Source: Longibacter sp051155795
GTDB lineage: Bacteria > Bacteroidota > Rhodothermia > Rhodothermales > Salinibacteraceae
DNA: 41,475 bases
Assembly (NCBI RefSeq): GCF_051155795.1
Contig: NZ_DAXETW010000116.1
Span: forward strand, 1 to 41,475
Direction of reading: 5' to 3'
Numbering within the stretch: the first letter of the stretch is position 1; each line of letters opens with the position of its first letter. The notes beneath the pieces were generated by a model. That model was not told the DNA's origin. It saw only the letters and a list, made by a program, of their open reading frames with translations, and did not search any database. A program made the translations under genes and the position numbers. This document shows, piece by piece, positions 1 to 9,542 of the stretch.

Positions 1-76
1 GGGGGCGGGTCTGTCATGGTACCGTCCTGAATTAGGTTTACAGGGAGTGAGACGTTAAACCGAACAGGAGACAAAG

Positions 77-247
77 ATGGCTGAGCGTACGTACAGACGG
101 TATTCGTTAGCCTTCAAGCGCGAGATCGTCCGTCGGGTCGAGTCGGGAGAACTGTCCATCGGTCATGCCCGGCGGCGCTACGGCATTGGGGGTTCGTCGA
201 CGGTGCAGCGCTGGCTAAAGACGTACGGCACCAGGGAGCAGGGATGA
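77..247 (+). CDS. IS3-type transposase OrfA, short form (HTH only)
   Basis: This 56-residue protein is the DNA-binding subunit of an IS3-group transposase. The sequence shows a basic start (MAERTYRRYS), the FKREIVRRVESGE helix and the STVQRWLKTYG recognition helix typical of HTH_Tnp_1. Family members are usually about 90-130 residues and continue into a leucine-zipper coiled coil, which is missing here. The stop TGA (245-247) overlaps the ATG of orfB in an ATGA junction, and orfB lies in the -1 frame. No A-rich slippery site is seen at the junction, so re-initiation is more likely than programmed frameshifting. The short length may mean an internal deletion removed the zipper and the region before orfB. 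The protein would be expected to bind DNA weakly or not at all. Confidence 0.75.
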   Translation: MAERTYRRYSLAFKREIVRRVESGELSIGHARRRYGIGGSSTVQRWLKTYGTREQG

Positions 248-726
248 GCCGTCAGGCCTACTACCAGGGCCGAGTGCGACGGCGGGAACGCGATGAGCGA
301 GAGGCGAAGGCGTTGGAAGTGGTTCGCAACGAGCGCCGCCTGCAAAAGCGTCTGGGCACGCGGAAGCTCTATGAGATGTATTATGAGGTCTTTCGAAAGC
401 TGCTGCTCGGCCGAGATGCTCTCTTCGACCTGTTGCGGCGCACGAAGCTGCTTGTGCGGCCGCGCCGGAGGCGCCACAGCACGACCCACTCCGACCATGG
501 GATGAGGGCTGCCCCCAACCTCGTGGCCGGCCACCAGCCGCCGGGACGGCCCAACGAAGTGTGGGCCTCCGACATCACCTACGTTCGCACGGGTGAGCGC
601 CACTGCTACGCGGCCTTGGTTACTGACTGCTACTCGCGCAAGATCGTGGGCTTTGATCTCTCCGATAGCTTATCGGTCGAGGGCAGCCTGCGAGCGCTAC
701 GGCAGGCACTGCGGGCCCGCCGAGGG

Positions 727-756
727 CAGCAAAGCGAGCCACAGCAAAGCGAGCCG
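727..756 (+). repeat. 15-base tandem duplication inside orfB
   Basis: The unit CAGCAAAGCGAGCC plus one variable base occurs twice in a row (727-741 and 742-756). It keeps the frame and gives the residues QSEPQQSEP just before the HHSDRG catalytic segment. It looks like replication slippage. Confidence 0.8.
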
Positions 757-1138
757 ATCCGGCCGCTGATTCATCACAGCGACCGGGGCGTACAGTACAC
801 CTGTGGCGCCTACACGACCGCCCTGAGCAGAGCCAACACATTGTCCTCGATGACCTCTCGGGGCAATCCATATGAGAATCCGTTGGCAGAGCGGATCAAT
901 GGGATTTTAAAGGACGAGTATGGTCTTGGAGACACATTTGCGGACGTAAGGCAAGCGAAGAACGCTCTCCGCGAGGCAGTGCAGCTCTACGACGAGCACC
1001 GCCCTCACAACAGTCTCGGCAAGCGAACACCGGCGATGGCCCATGCCGGGGAAACCGGATGCTATACCCCGCCAGAGGCAGAGATTTATGGAAACGCATT
1101 TTGGGACTTGACACATATCATATCCGCCGATCAATGCA

Positions 1139-1176
1139 ACAAAAAACGCCCCGCCGACGAGCGTCGGCGAGGCGTT
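1139..1176 (-). terminator. Intrinsic terminator, minus strand
   Basis: Arms at 1145-1159 and 1162-1176 pair over 15 positions with one mismatch and a 2-base loop. On the minus strand the hairpin is followed by six T. It lies about 425 bases past the pckA stop, after pckA's own terminator. It is either a second stop for pckA transcripts or a relic of a gene removed by the IS. It also lies inside the frame that extends orfB, so that extension is probably not real coding sequence. Confidence 0.7.
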
Positions 1177-1519
1177 GCATCCCCCCGGCGTCGGATGGTC
1201 GCCTGTGTCCCGAAGAACGACAAGCGAGCCAATCCGAGCGCCGGTTTCACCCCCTTCGGTGAAAGTCAATGTTGTGGTTGGCCTGCGTTGAAGGGTGTCA
1301 GGGCCACCATGTGTACATCCCCGGGAGCAGTAACGAGACCGTTAGTAGACTACGCTGTAGCATGTAGAAAATCCACGGAGATGTAGAGCGACCGGGGCGG
1401 TACGTTCGGACGAGTGGTGCATGCGCCATCGGTGCACGCTGAAGTCCGCGCGTCTGCGTTGCCGGTACACCTGCGGTTCCTCTTAGGGGTGGCGCGTAAG
1501 CCCGGGGACGGCGTGAGCG
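1177..1519. other. Intergenic region between IS remnant and pckA terminator
   Basis: No credible gene is seen. The only structure noticed is a 7-bp hairpin (arms TTTCACC at 1245-1251 and GGTGAAA at 1258-1264) without a T tract. Confidence 0.5.
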
Positions 1520-1558
1520 AAAAATGCCCGGCGCCGCCGGAACGGGCGACGCCGGGCA
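1520..1558 (-). terminator. pckA intrinsic terminator
   Basis: A 9-bp G+C-rich stem (1525-1533 with 1550-1558) is followed on the minus strand by five T (1520-1524). It lies about 40 bases past the pckA stop codon, the normal place for its terminator. Confidence 0.8.
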
Positions 1559-1600
1559 CGGGCGATGGGTCGGATCACCGCTGCGTCGTTCGAGCCTTGC

Positions 1601-3199
1601 TTAGACGCTTGCCGGCTCCAGGGTGGGGCCTGCTGCAGCGATTTCTGCATCGGCGACCTCTTCGTACTGCTTGAAGTGATCCCGGAAGAGCCCGACCAGT
1701 TTCTGGGCTTGTTCGTCATAGGCCTCGACGTCGTCCCACGTCTTGCGCGGCTGCAGGATGTTGTCGGGCACGTCAGGGCAATGGAGCGGCACCTGGAAGC
1801 CGAAGACCGGGTCCTGCGTCATATCGACGTCCGTCAGCGCACCGTCGTGAATGGCGTCGATGATGGACCGGGTGTGAGGTAGCGGCATCCTGTGGCCAGT
1901 CCCATACGGGCCACCGGTGATACCCGTGTTGACGAGCCATGCTTCCGAGCCGTGCTCGCGCATCTTCTCTGCCAGCATCTCTGCGTATACGCTCGGATGC
2001 CAGACGAGGAACGCGGCGCCGAACGCAGCGCTGAATGTTGCCTTCGGCTCGGTCACGCCCATTTCCGTGCCCGCCACCTTCGCCGTGTAGCCGCTGATGA
2101 AGTGATACATCGCCTGCTCGGGCGTCAGTTTGGCCACTGGCGGCATGACGCCAAACGCGTCGTACGTCAGGAAGATGATGTTGTCCGGGTGGTCGCCCAT
2201 CGCCGGGATCTTCGCGTTTGGAATGTACTCCAGCGGGTATGACGCCCGCGTGTTCTGTGTAATCGACGTGTCGGAGTAAGCGACCGCGCGCGTCCCCGGG
2301 TCGACGACTACGTTTTCCAGGACCGTGCCGTAGCGGATGGCCTGGTAGATCTCCGGCTCCTTCTCCGCCGATAGGTCGATGGCCTTGGCGTAGCAGCCTC
2401 CCTCAATGTTGAAGACACCCTCGTCGCTCCAGCAATGTTCGTCGTCACCGATGAGCATCCGGTTCGGGTCGGCCGAGAGAGTTGTTTTTCCCGTGCCCGA
2501 CAGGCCAAAGAAAAGCGACACGTCGCCGTCGTCGCCCTCGTTGGCGGAGCAGTGCATCGACAGCACACCGCGCTTGGGCATGAGGTAATGCATCACGGTG
2601 AAGATGCCTTTCTTCATTTCCCCGGCGTACTCCGTACCGAGAATCACCATCTCGCTGTCTTCAAACGAGACGTCGACGCTTGTTTTCGACGTCATATGCT
2701 GCGTTTGCCGGTTGGCGGGAAACTGGCCGGCGTTGTAGATCACGAAGTCCGGCTCGCCGAAGTCGGCCAGTTCCTCCCGGGTCGGGCGGATCAGCATGTT
2801 ATGCATGAAGAGCGCGTGGTACGGCCGGGAGCAGATGATGCGCGCCTTCAGGCGGTGCTTCGGGTCCCACCCGGCAAACCCGTCGATCACGTATAACCGG
2901 TTGCGCGTGTTAAGGTAGTCCTGCGCCCGTTCGCGGTTGATCTGAAACGTGTGGGTGTCGATTTCCATGTTGATCGGCCCCCACCAGATATCGTCTTCGC
3001 TTTCCGGGTGGCGAACGATGCGCTTATCGGCGGGACTGCGGCCCGTCTTTTCGCCGGATTCAATGCGAAGCGCCCCGGTCCGCGTAATGCGAGCGGACGG
3101 GTCGACACGTACCGCTTCTTCGTAAAGTTCGGCAGGCGTCGCGTTGCGGAGGACGTCGTCGACGTCGATGCCGTGTGCAGAAAGATTAATGTCAGACAT
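1601..3199 (-). CDS. pckA: Phosphoenolpyruvate carboxykinase (ATP)
   Basis: The enzyme converts oxaloacetate and ATP to phosphoenolpyruvate, CO2 and ADP, the entry step of gluconeogenesis, in the cytoplasm. The protein of 532 residues matches the ATP-type family in length. It shows the kinase-1a P-loop GLSGTGKTTLSADPN (Lys238) and the kinase-2 motif LIGDDEHCW just after it, which separates it from the GTP-type family. The ATG at 3199 (MSDINLSAHG) is chosen. The frame is open upstream to a TTG at 3478, but that extra stretch is Pro/Ser-rich and unlike the family. The gene is followed by a good terminator (1520-1558). It is transcribed alone, with a 385-base upstream gap holding a palindrome at 3454-3471 that may be regulatory. 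Function is very secure. Confidence 0.97.
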   Translation of the reverse strand: MSDINLSAHGIDVDDVLRNATPAELYEEAVRVDPSARITRTGALRIESGEKTGRSPADKRIVRHPESEDDIWWGPINMEIDTHTFQINRERAQDYLNTRNRLYVIDGFAGWDPKHRLKARIICSRPYHALFMHNMLIRPTREELADFGEPDFVIYNAGQFPANRQTQHMTSKTSVDVSFEDSEMVILGTEYAGEMKKGIFTVMHYLMPKRGVLSMHCSANEGDDGDVSLFFGLSGTGKTTLSADPNRMLIGDDEHCWSDEGVFNIEGGCYAKAIDLSAEKEPEIYQAIRYGTVLENVVVDPGTRAVAYSDTSITQNTRASYPLEYIPNAKIPAMGDHPDNIIFLTYDAFGVMPPVAKLTPEQAMYHFISGYTAKVAGTEMGVTEPKATFSAAFGAAFLVWHPSVYAEMLAEKMREHGSEAWLVNTGITGGPYGTGHRMPLPHTRSIIDAIHDGALTDVDMTQDPVFGFQVPLHCPDVPDNILQPRKTWDDVEAYDEQAQKLVGLFRDHFKQYEEVADAEIAAAGPTLEPASV

Positions 3200-3584
3200 A
3201 AAGACTGTCCCTGTCAGAAGGGTCGATCGGTCGGGTGGAAACGGTGAGTAATGAGGTCCGTCAGGCGGCGAGCCCGGAGCGGAGAAAGCGGTCAGAGCGG
3301 TGAATTGAGGGCGGCATGTAAATAGCGGCGATGCGTGCGGGTTTGTGCAGACCGGTAGATGCAGCGCGGCGTTCGACCCGTTGATCGGGGCTTCGGACGG
3401 GCAGCATCCATCTGTCAATATGCGACTCCGAAGGGAAGATCGGCATCGGTTGGCACACGGTATATCGTGTGGGGTCAAGCCCTACAGTGGAGAGTCTAAA
3501 ATGCGGGCGGAAGTGTCAAGGGTCAGGCCGAGATGCAACGTGCGAAATTAGAGCATGGACGTTCGAATCGCGCGCTTCCGCCGA
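3200..3584. other. Intergenic region upstream of pckA
   Basis: This gap separates the stop of the macroglobulin gene from the pckA start, both on the minus strand. It should hold the pckA promoter, but no convincing -35/-10 pair was recognised. The one clear structure is the palindrome at 3454-3471. No terminator with a T run is seen after the macroglobulin stop. Confidence 0.5.
3454..3471. promoter_or_regulatory. 18-base near-palindrome upstream of pckA
   Basis: The sequence CACACGGTATATCGTGTG matches its own reverse complement at 16 of 18 positions. It lies about 255 bases before the pckA ATG. It could be an operator for a dimeric regulator of gluconeogenesis. The role is inferred from symmetry and position only. 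Confidence 0.4.
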
Positions 3585-6500
3585 TTACCGTTCGGCCTGC
3601 GCAGGTAGGTCGGCCACCGTCATGGTGCTGGTGGCGGTTCGTCCCCGGGTTTCGGGCGCGTACATCATTTCGGCTTCGGCGGGTGGATGCGTGTACGTGC
3701 CGCGGGTGGTCGCACGGGCGACGTACGTATAGGCATGTTCGCCCTGGCGGAGATAGTCGGCGAAGAGCAGAACACGATCATCGCGCGTCTCGGTGTGGTT
3801 GAACGATCCCCACCAGCGGTCGGTGCCCATCTCTGCATTGTCCGTCACGTCCTCTCGCGTCGTCGCAAAATCGGCGTTGATGGGTTCGAGTCCTGCCGGT
3901 AGCGCATCGTCGACGACGACGTAGTTTCTTGCCGTGGGGGTGGTCAGGCGAAGGCGGACCCGGACGAGTTGGCCCGGCGACAGCCTGATGCGGTCGCGGC
4001 CGGTGGTCATCCATTCGCCCACGGGCGTCCCGCTGTTGTCCAGCCGCTGGATTCGGCGTTCGACCACCATCCCCTGGTCGCTCGCCTCGACGGGCTCGGC
4101 GGTATAGGTCTGCAGCCGGAGCGAGTAGTAGACTCTACCCTCCCCGTCCTTCGCCACGGTGACTGGTACCTCACGGCCGGACGGCATGGCGTCGAGGCCG
4201 ACCGTATCCGTTGCAACGTCCAGGCTCCGCCCCTGGAAGGATCTCTCGAGGACGGTCTGCCCGGCCAGCTTGACCTGCGCGCTGAAGTCGGGCGTCGTCG
4301 TTTCGTACGCGTCGAAGTACACCCGAAGCGCGTCCACGGCCGCCGCATTGTCCTGGGTCGATGCCCAGTGTCCGTTCTGCCGTTCGCGCATCAGGTAGCG
4401 AACCATCCGTTCGGCGACCGGCTGGAAATCATCGCTGGCATCGCTTTCGATCAGCGCCGTGAGGCCGAACGCAGTGGCGCGAACATCACTGGAGAAGATC
4501 CACCGGTAGTCATCCCGGTCCGGGGCGTCGAGGTAGGCCCGTGTCGCTTCCACGCGAATGCGGTTCCGGAGGCGATCCGCGATCGACGGCTCGAAGCGCG
4601 AGAGGGCATCATGGTCGGCCGTTATGATCGCCCGCAACAGGAAGCTGAGCCCCTCCGGCGAGGCGGGTGGATCGGAGGCGAGCGCGTCAATTTCTCCTTC
4701 CAGCACTCGTCCGTGCCGGGCAAGCGCGTACAGCATCTGAGCCCGCGTCGTTTTCCACACGGCGGCGGAGTAGTAGTCTGGGCGGTCGCTCGGATTGCGA
4801 ACGTACTGCTCGACGGCCGCCAGCGTCTTCTCGGTCAGCGACGACGGGGTCCTGTATCCGGCCTCCCGGGCGTCCGCCAGGGCCAGAAGCACGTACCCTG
4901 TGACGAACGGGTTGTCGTGCCGGCTTCCTTGCCAGAGCGAAAACCCGTCGCCGGTCCAGAAGGATCGGAGCGACTGGAGCCACGTCTGGATGGCTTCATT
5001 GCGGTCGCCATCGACGACGTCCAGGTCGAATGCGTCGACGACATCGTTGGCCAGTAGCAACGGCCGGATACGCGACGTCGTCTGCTCCAGGCAGCCATAC
5101 GGATAGTCGAAGAGGTGTTCGATGGCTCCGTCCAGGCCGACGAGTGCGGTGCTCGACAGCTTCACGCTGAACTGGCCTGCTCCGGGCAGGGCGTTGGCGG
5201 GAAGGACGATCGCCTCATCCTGACGCGTCTCCGTGGAGGAAAACGTCCCATCCGCCAGCTTCGTCCGCGGGAGTTGAATGGGGAGTGTGGTGCGGAAGGC
5301 ATCCGTCTCGCCGTTCAGCGACGCGCGGAAGCGTACCGAGGCCTGACCGGGATTCCGTGCGGTCCAGTCGAATCGCACTTCGCGGGTGGCACCGGCTGGA
5401 AGCTCAACGGTCCGCGTCGCATCCCCGGTGAGCGTGATGCCGCCCTCGGGGTCGGCGGTCACCTCCACGGTCCCGCCGGTGTCGGTTCGGTTGGAGACGA
5501 GCACGCCCGCCTCGAAGTCGTCGCCCAACCGGGCAAACCGAGGCATCGCTTGCTTCAACACGAGCGGTTTGGTCACGACGATGTTGGCCTGACCCTTGCC
5601 GAACGACTGGTCGCGCGACGCGGCGGCGGCCATCAGGCGGAAGGTGGTCAGGCTCTCCGGCAGATCAAACGTGACCTCCGCGCGGCCGCTGCCGTCCGTC
5701 TGGATCGACGGTGCCCAGTGCGCGAGGGGCCGAAAGTCCGTACGAACGACGTTCTGTCCCATGCCGCCGCCCCCGCCGGGGTCTTCAGCTTTCTGTCCAT
5801 AGTTTCGCTGTTCGACCATCTCAGCGCGGAGCTCGCTCGTGGTTACGTTCAGGGGGCGCGGACCGTAGAACGTCCCGAAGGGATCGGGGAGTGAGTAGCC
5901 GATCAGGTCGAGCACACCGGCATCCGCTGCGGAGAATGTGATCTCGCCCGGCACGCCGTTCCCGGAGGCGTCGGTCAACCGGAGGTCCACGGTGATCTCT
6001 TCCCCGGGCCGGTACTGCGTTTCCTCTGGCGAGACGTCCACGCGGAGGTGCTTCTCGTCGGCGTCGACGCGAAGGCTTGTGTACCCGATCTTGAACCCGG
6101 GCGCGCCGGGGTCGCTCGTCTTCTGCGGGGGCGCCGTTCGCCCGCTCAGGAGGATAACGCTCACGTAAATGTTGGGCAGGTGCGCGTCCGTAATCGGGAG
6201 GTCGATTTGCGGCGCCGTCTTGTCGATGTCGATCACGCGGCTGGACAGGATGCCTTCCCGTTCGACCGTCACGAGTGCGCGGGCCTTCTCGTACGGGGAC
6301 TGGACGAGCAGGCGCGCGGTTTCACCCGGCGTGTAGGTTTCCTTGTCCGGGGTCAAGGTGATGCGATCGTCGTCGTCACGGCGCCAGGCGACGTAGCCCC
6401 GGCCCGTGGCGTACGCATGGGTGTCGCTCCGGATCGTGTTGCCGCGCAGGTCCCGAGCACGGGCACGGATCTCGTACCGCCCTCCGCGCGGAAGAACCAT

Positions 6501-9272
6501 GCTCATGCGTCGCGCTTCGGACGCGGAGGTCGTAATGTCGGTGCTGTAGACGACGTTTTCCGTCTTCTCGCTACGCCAGCGAAGACGGCCGTCGGCTCCG
6601 ACCTCCTGCACGCTGTTCCACTGCACATGTACGACCTCGATCGTGACGTCCTTCCCGCCGACAGGCGAGCCGGCCGGGTCCGTCGTGATGACGTCAACGG
6701 AGAAGGTGGTGTCGCGGGAGAGGTCGAGGAAGGTCGTTTCGGGTTTGAGGCCGACGTAAAACAGGCCGGGATGCATCGTCGACGCGGCCTCGGCGCTCAT
6801 GGTCTGATCCGTCGGGCTCGTCACAGTACCGCTCCACGTCAGGCGCACCGGGCTCCCCTCGCTATTTCCTTCGAGTTGCTTGCGGACGGTGACGACACCG
6901 GTCGAGTCGAGCGGCCCTTCCCCTCGGGTGATGGTGCCGTACTGTCGCGCGGCCGTCGGGCCGAACTGATACGCGGGGTAGCCGGGCGGCGTGTAGCGCG
7001 TGTCGCTCATCGACAGGCGGTACTCGGCCGGCTGCCCTTCCATGCTGGCCCCGAACAGGTAGCGCCCGGCGATGGTGCCCTCGAAAAAGTCCCCCGCAAC
7101 GTACTGTAGGGACGACGTTGTGGCATCCACGTCCAGGGTGGCGCGTCGGAAGTCCTCGACGCGGAAGGACCCGTACTCGATCGTCTCGTCGTCGTGCCGG
7201 AGGCGAACCGTGTAGCGACCCCTCGGGGCGTCCGGCGGAAGGTCCCACGACAGATCGAACGCACCCATCCGGTCGGGCGTGAACGTCTCCGTCAACACGT
7301 CTTCGTTCCGGGGGTCGCTGATCTGCACCTCGATGGCATCCGACAGGTTGGCCCAGGCGCCGTCCGTTTTCTGGCGGGCCATCGCCTTGAGGTGGACGGT
7401 CTCTCCGACCTTGTACAGGCCCCGGTCGGAAAAAACGAGCGCCTTCTCCGTTTGTGCGTCCGGGCCGAGGTCGTAGTTGATGCCGAAGCGATACGGCTCC
7501 ACACCGCTGTCGAATCGGCTGCTGGTCACGGCCACGTCGCCGCCGTGCTCGACGATGACGAACTGCTCCGGTGCACGGTAGTCGGACGACTTCGGGATGC
7601 CCAGGGCCCACCATCCCGGTGTCTGTGCCCGCCCGTTTGCGTCCGTCGTACCGCTCCACAGCACGTCGTTGTCCGGCCCGCGGATCTCAACCGATGCACC
7701 GCGTATCGGGGTGGCGTCATTCAGTCGCGTGACGAAGATCAGGTTCTGATGCGGGCTGAACTTCCCCGTGACGCCGAGCGAAGTGACCTGAGCAAGGGCT
7801 TCGTAATCCATGTCGTAGTCCGAGTCCGGGCGGTCCCAGCGCACGTTGATGCCCACCAGCCCGGTGCTGTCGGCGAGCATGGAGTCGAGACGCATGGGAA
7901 CCACCGAGGGCGCATTGCGCGGAAGATCGAAGTCCCAGTACCGCGTACGCGGAATGGTTTCCTCGAAGTAGGTTTCCCGTTCACTCCCGTATTGGCGAAA
8001 CTGGCTCAGGAGGGGCACCACCTCGTCCTTCGAAAACGCCCGCATTCCCACGTCAATGCCGCCGGCGTTCGTGGCGCGGACCGGAATGATCGGGTACTGA
8101 TCCGATTCGATGACCATCATGCCCTGGTCCATCTGGAGCTGCGGGCGGTACGCACGGGTGCGGAAACGCCGCTGAAACGTGGGCATCTCCTGTCCGAAAC
8201 CGTCGGTCAGCCCGTCGATCCGGACCTTATAGCTGGTTTCGGCTTCAAACGGCAGCGGCAGCCGGTGAACGGTCGTTTCGTTCTCGGCGCGTGCGTCGAG
8301 AGATTCGGGCCAGTCGACCGCCGGCTCAAAGGTGAGGGATTTTTTCAGGTCCCCGAGCGAAACGGGCGTCGAGAAGCCCAGGGTGATGCCGTTGGCTGGA
8401 TAGAACTGCGCATCAAACCCGCGACCGCCCTGATTCATTTCCGTGATCGATAGGTCGGGGCGAATGCGGAACCGGATGTCTTTCGGTTCAGCGAGCCCGA
8501 GCGCCCCGGTCGTCGTCGGCAGTCCCTCGCCGAGCGTGACCTGCACCTCCGTCCCTTTCGGAAGCCGTTGGCCGGGGACGAGGGTGAGCAGCGTGTCGTT
8601 GATTTGCTCCAGGCGGTAGGGCGACGGGCGCGTCGAGGTTTCGACGGAAACGAACGGCTCGGCGGCAGACGCGCGGACGGGGAGGGAGAAGGCAAGGTGC
8701 ACGCTGTCGCCCGGCTCAACGAAGCGCGCTTGATCCCGAGGCCGCGATTCGGTGAGACGCGGCCGCTCCGTTTCGAAGGTCCAGGTGACGGGCGTCCCGA
8801 GCGTCTCGTCTTCCAGCGAGGTGATGTCGCCGGCCAGTGTGGCTGTCACCACGGTTGCAGGCGGGAGGTCCTCGGCGGGTTGAAAGACGAGCGTTTGCGT
8901 GCCTTCCCAGCGGAGCGAGCCGGGGACGGACGGATCCAGCGTGATGGCGTCGGGGCGAACGTTCGGCTCGGACCCGAGCGCGATCATGGGACGGGAAAAC
9001 GTGGCGGTGACCGGTGGCCGCGCGGTTGGATTGTGCATGACGCCTGAAGGCGACGTGCTGAGAACGCGGAGCGGTCCGTCCTGCGTAGGCGTGTAGGTCG
9101 CGGCCTCGTCCGATCGCGCCGGCATGTCGGCACTCCCCACATCGTACCCCTGCGTCCGGAGGGCCGCCTGCGACACCTCCTCGTTGCTGCCACCGCAGTG
9201 CGCAAGCATGAACGCCATCACAAGAACGCAGGCGAAGACGGCGAATCGCGGAAGCACATTCGGGCGCAGCAT
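3585..9272 (-). CDS. Alpha-2-macroglobulin family lipoprotein with thioester
   Basis: The family traps attacking proteases: cleavage of a bait region exposes a thioester that binds the protease. Bacterial members sit in the periplasm. This protein of 1895 residues is longer than the E. coli homologue YfhM (about 1650). It starts with a lipoprotein signal (lipobox LAHC, Cys26). An early Ig-like domain (about 60-150) is followed by MG-type domains, then an ANA-like segment with the RPLAHWAPSIQTDGSGRAEV region. The thioester motif CLEQ is at residues 1394-1397, inside the YPYGCLEQ context, followed by an alpha/alpha thioester domain. A Gly-rich stretch (GGGGGMGQ) lies shortly before the ANA region. 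The start ATG at 9272 is supported by the signal peptide. pbpC lies upstream on the same strand, the classic partner that repairs cell wall when the envelope is breached. Function is confident; the target proteases are unknown. Confidence 0.95.
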   Translation of the reverse strand: MLRPNVLPRFAVFACVLVMAFMLAHCGGSNEEVSQAALRTQGYDVGSADMPARSDEAATYTPTQDGPLRVLSTSPSGVMHNPTARPPVTATFSRPMIALGSEPNVRPDAITLDPSVPGSLRWEGTQTLVFQPAEDLPPATVVTATLAGDITSLEDETLGTPVTWTFETERPRLTESRPRDQARFVEPGDSVHLAFSLPVRASAAEPFVSVETSTRPSPYRLEQINDTLLTLVPGQRLPKGTEVQVTLGEGLPTTTGALGLAEPKDIRFRIRPDLSITEMNQGGRGFDAQFYPANGITLGFSTPVSLGDLKKSLTFEPAVDWPESLDARAENETTVHRLPLPFEAETSYKVRIDGLTDGFGQEMPTFQRRFRTRAYRPQLQMDQGMMVIESDQYPIIPVRATNAGGIDVGMRAFSKDEVVPLLSQFRQYGSERETYFEETIPRTRYWDFDLPRNAPSVVPMRLDSMLADSTGLVGINVRWDRPDSDYDMDYEALAQVTSLGVTGKFSPHQNLIFVTRLNDATPIRGASVEIRGPDNDVLWSGTTDANGRAQTPGWWALGIPKSSDYRAPEQFVIVEHGGDVAVTSSRFDSGVEPYRFGINYDLGPDAQTEKALVFSDRGLYKVGETVHLKAMARQKTDGAWANLSDAIEVQISDPRNEDVLTETFTPDRMGAFDLSWDLPPDAPRGRYTVRLRHDDETIEYGSFRVEDFRRATLDVDATTSSLQYVAGDFFEGTIAGRYLFGASMEGQPAEYRLSMSDTRYTPPGYPAYQFGPTAARQYGTITRGEGPLDSTGVVTVRKQLEGNSEGSPVRLTWSGTVTSPTDQTMSAEAASTMHPGLFYVGLKPETTFLDLSRDTTFSVDVITTDPAGSPVGGKDVTIEVVHVQWNSVQEVGADGRLRWRSEKTENVVYSTDITTSASEARRMSMVLPRGGRYEIRARARDLRGNTIRSDTHAYATGRGYVAWRRDDDDRITLTPDKETYTPGETARLLVQSPYEKARALVTVEREGILSSRVIDIDKTAPQIDLPITDAHLPNIYVSVILLSGRTAPPQKTSDPGAPGFKIGYTSLRVDADEKHLRVDVSPEETQYRPGEEITVDLRLTDASGNGVPGEITFSAADAGVLDLIGYSLPDPFGTFYGPRPLNVTTSELRAEMVEQRNYGQKAEDPGGGGGMGQNVVRTDFRPLAHWAPSIQTDGSGRAEVTFDLPESLTTFRLMAAAASRDQSFGKGQANIVVTKPLVLKQAMPRFARLGDDFEAGVLVSNRTDTGGTVEVTADPEGGITLTGDATRTVELPAGATREVRFDWTARNPGQASVRFRASLNGETDAFRTTLPIQLPRTKLADGTFSSTETRQDEAIVLPANALPGAGQFSVKLSSTALVGLDGAIEHLFDYPYGCLEQTTSRIRPLLLANDVVDAFDLDVVDGDRNEAIQTWLQSLRSFWTGDGFSLWQGSRHDNPFVTGYVLLALADAREAGYRTPSSLTEKTLAAVEQYVRNPSDRPDYYSAAVWKTTRAQMLYALARHGRVLEGEIDALASDPPASPEGLSFLLRAIITADHDALSRFEPSIADRLRNRIRVEATRAYLDAPDRDDYRWIFSSDVRATAFGLTALIESDASDDFQPVAERMVRYLMRERQNGHWASTQDNAAAVDALRVYFDAYETTTPDFSAQVKLAGQTVLERSFQGRSLDVATDTVGLDAMPSGREVPVTVAKDGEGRVYYSLRLQTYTAEPVEASDQGMVVERRIQRLDNSGTPVGEWMTTGRDRIRLSPGQLVRVRLRLTTPTARNYVVVDDALPAGLEPINADFATTREDVTDNAEMGTDRWWGSFNHTETRDDRVLLFADYLRQGEHAYTYVARATTRGTYTHPPAEAEMMYAPETRGRTATSTMTVADLPAQAER

Positions 9273-9542
9273 GGGACACGGGTGAATCGAAAGGGACGGG
9301 GAAACCGCACGGCAAACCGTGGGCTGCGCTGCGACGGAAGGGGGTCGCCAATGAGCAACGGACCCGCAGGTAACGTATGAAAACGGGGCCGGTTATCCAA
9401 CTTGTTGACGCCGATCGTTCGGCAATCGACGGAGCGACGCCCTCCTGCATCGACGCTCCGCCCGCTCGCTGTTCCCCGGCATTTGAACACTCGTGCCTCG
9501 CACGAAAACTTCCTATGATCACTATTCCCGGGAGCGCGATTA

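Larger units (their letters stand above)
1..1140 (+). mobile_element. Degenerate IS3-type insertion sequence
   Basis: The segment carries a short helix-turn-helix orfA (77-247) and a DDE-transposase orfB (from 244), the layout of IS3-group elements. The left end probably lies within the first 30 bases, because the sequence near 14-45 looks like a terminal region. No reverse complement of it is found downstream of orfB, so the right inverted repeat seems to be lost. A minus-strand terminator hairpin at 1141-1176 looks like host DNA, so the element should end before about 1140. Both outer limits are estimates. Confidence 0.7.
244..1386 (+). pseudogene. IS3-type transposase OrfB (DDE integrase core), lost 3' end
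   Basis: This is the catalytic subunit of an IS3-group transposase (rve family). It starts MSRQAYY, as many family members do. The catalytic triad is visible: D110 in WASDITY, D180 in HHSDRG and E216 in NPLAERING, with the family's D-35-E spacing. The conserved core ends near residue 265 (RPHNSLGKRTP). The frame stays open to 1386 (380 residues), about 100 longer than usual. The tail is not transposase-like and crosses a minus-strand terminator hairpin at 1141-1176, so the native stop and right end seem to be deleted and the frame runs into host DNA. A 15-base tandem duplication (727-756) adds QSEPQ repeats in the core. The core catalytic residues are intact, but transposition without a right end is unlikely. 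Confidence 0.75.

Noticed and set aside
3200..3478. N-terminal extension of pckA from a TTG at 3478
   Set aside because: It is Pro/Ser-rich, has no family counterpart and contains the palindrome; the ATG at 3199 gives the normal length.
7194..8453. 419-codon open frame opposite the macroglobulin gene
   Set aside because: Antisense shadow with biased composition; the macroglobulin frame is secured by signal, domains and CLEQ.
9431..9459. Terminator after pbpC
   Set aside because: Only a 6-bp stem (GGAGCG/CGCTCC) without a T run; not enough to call.
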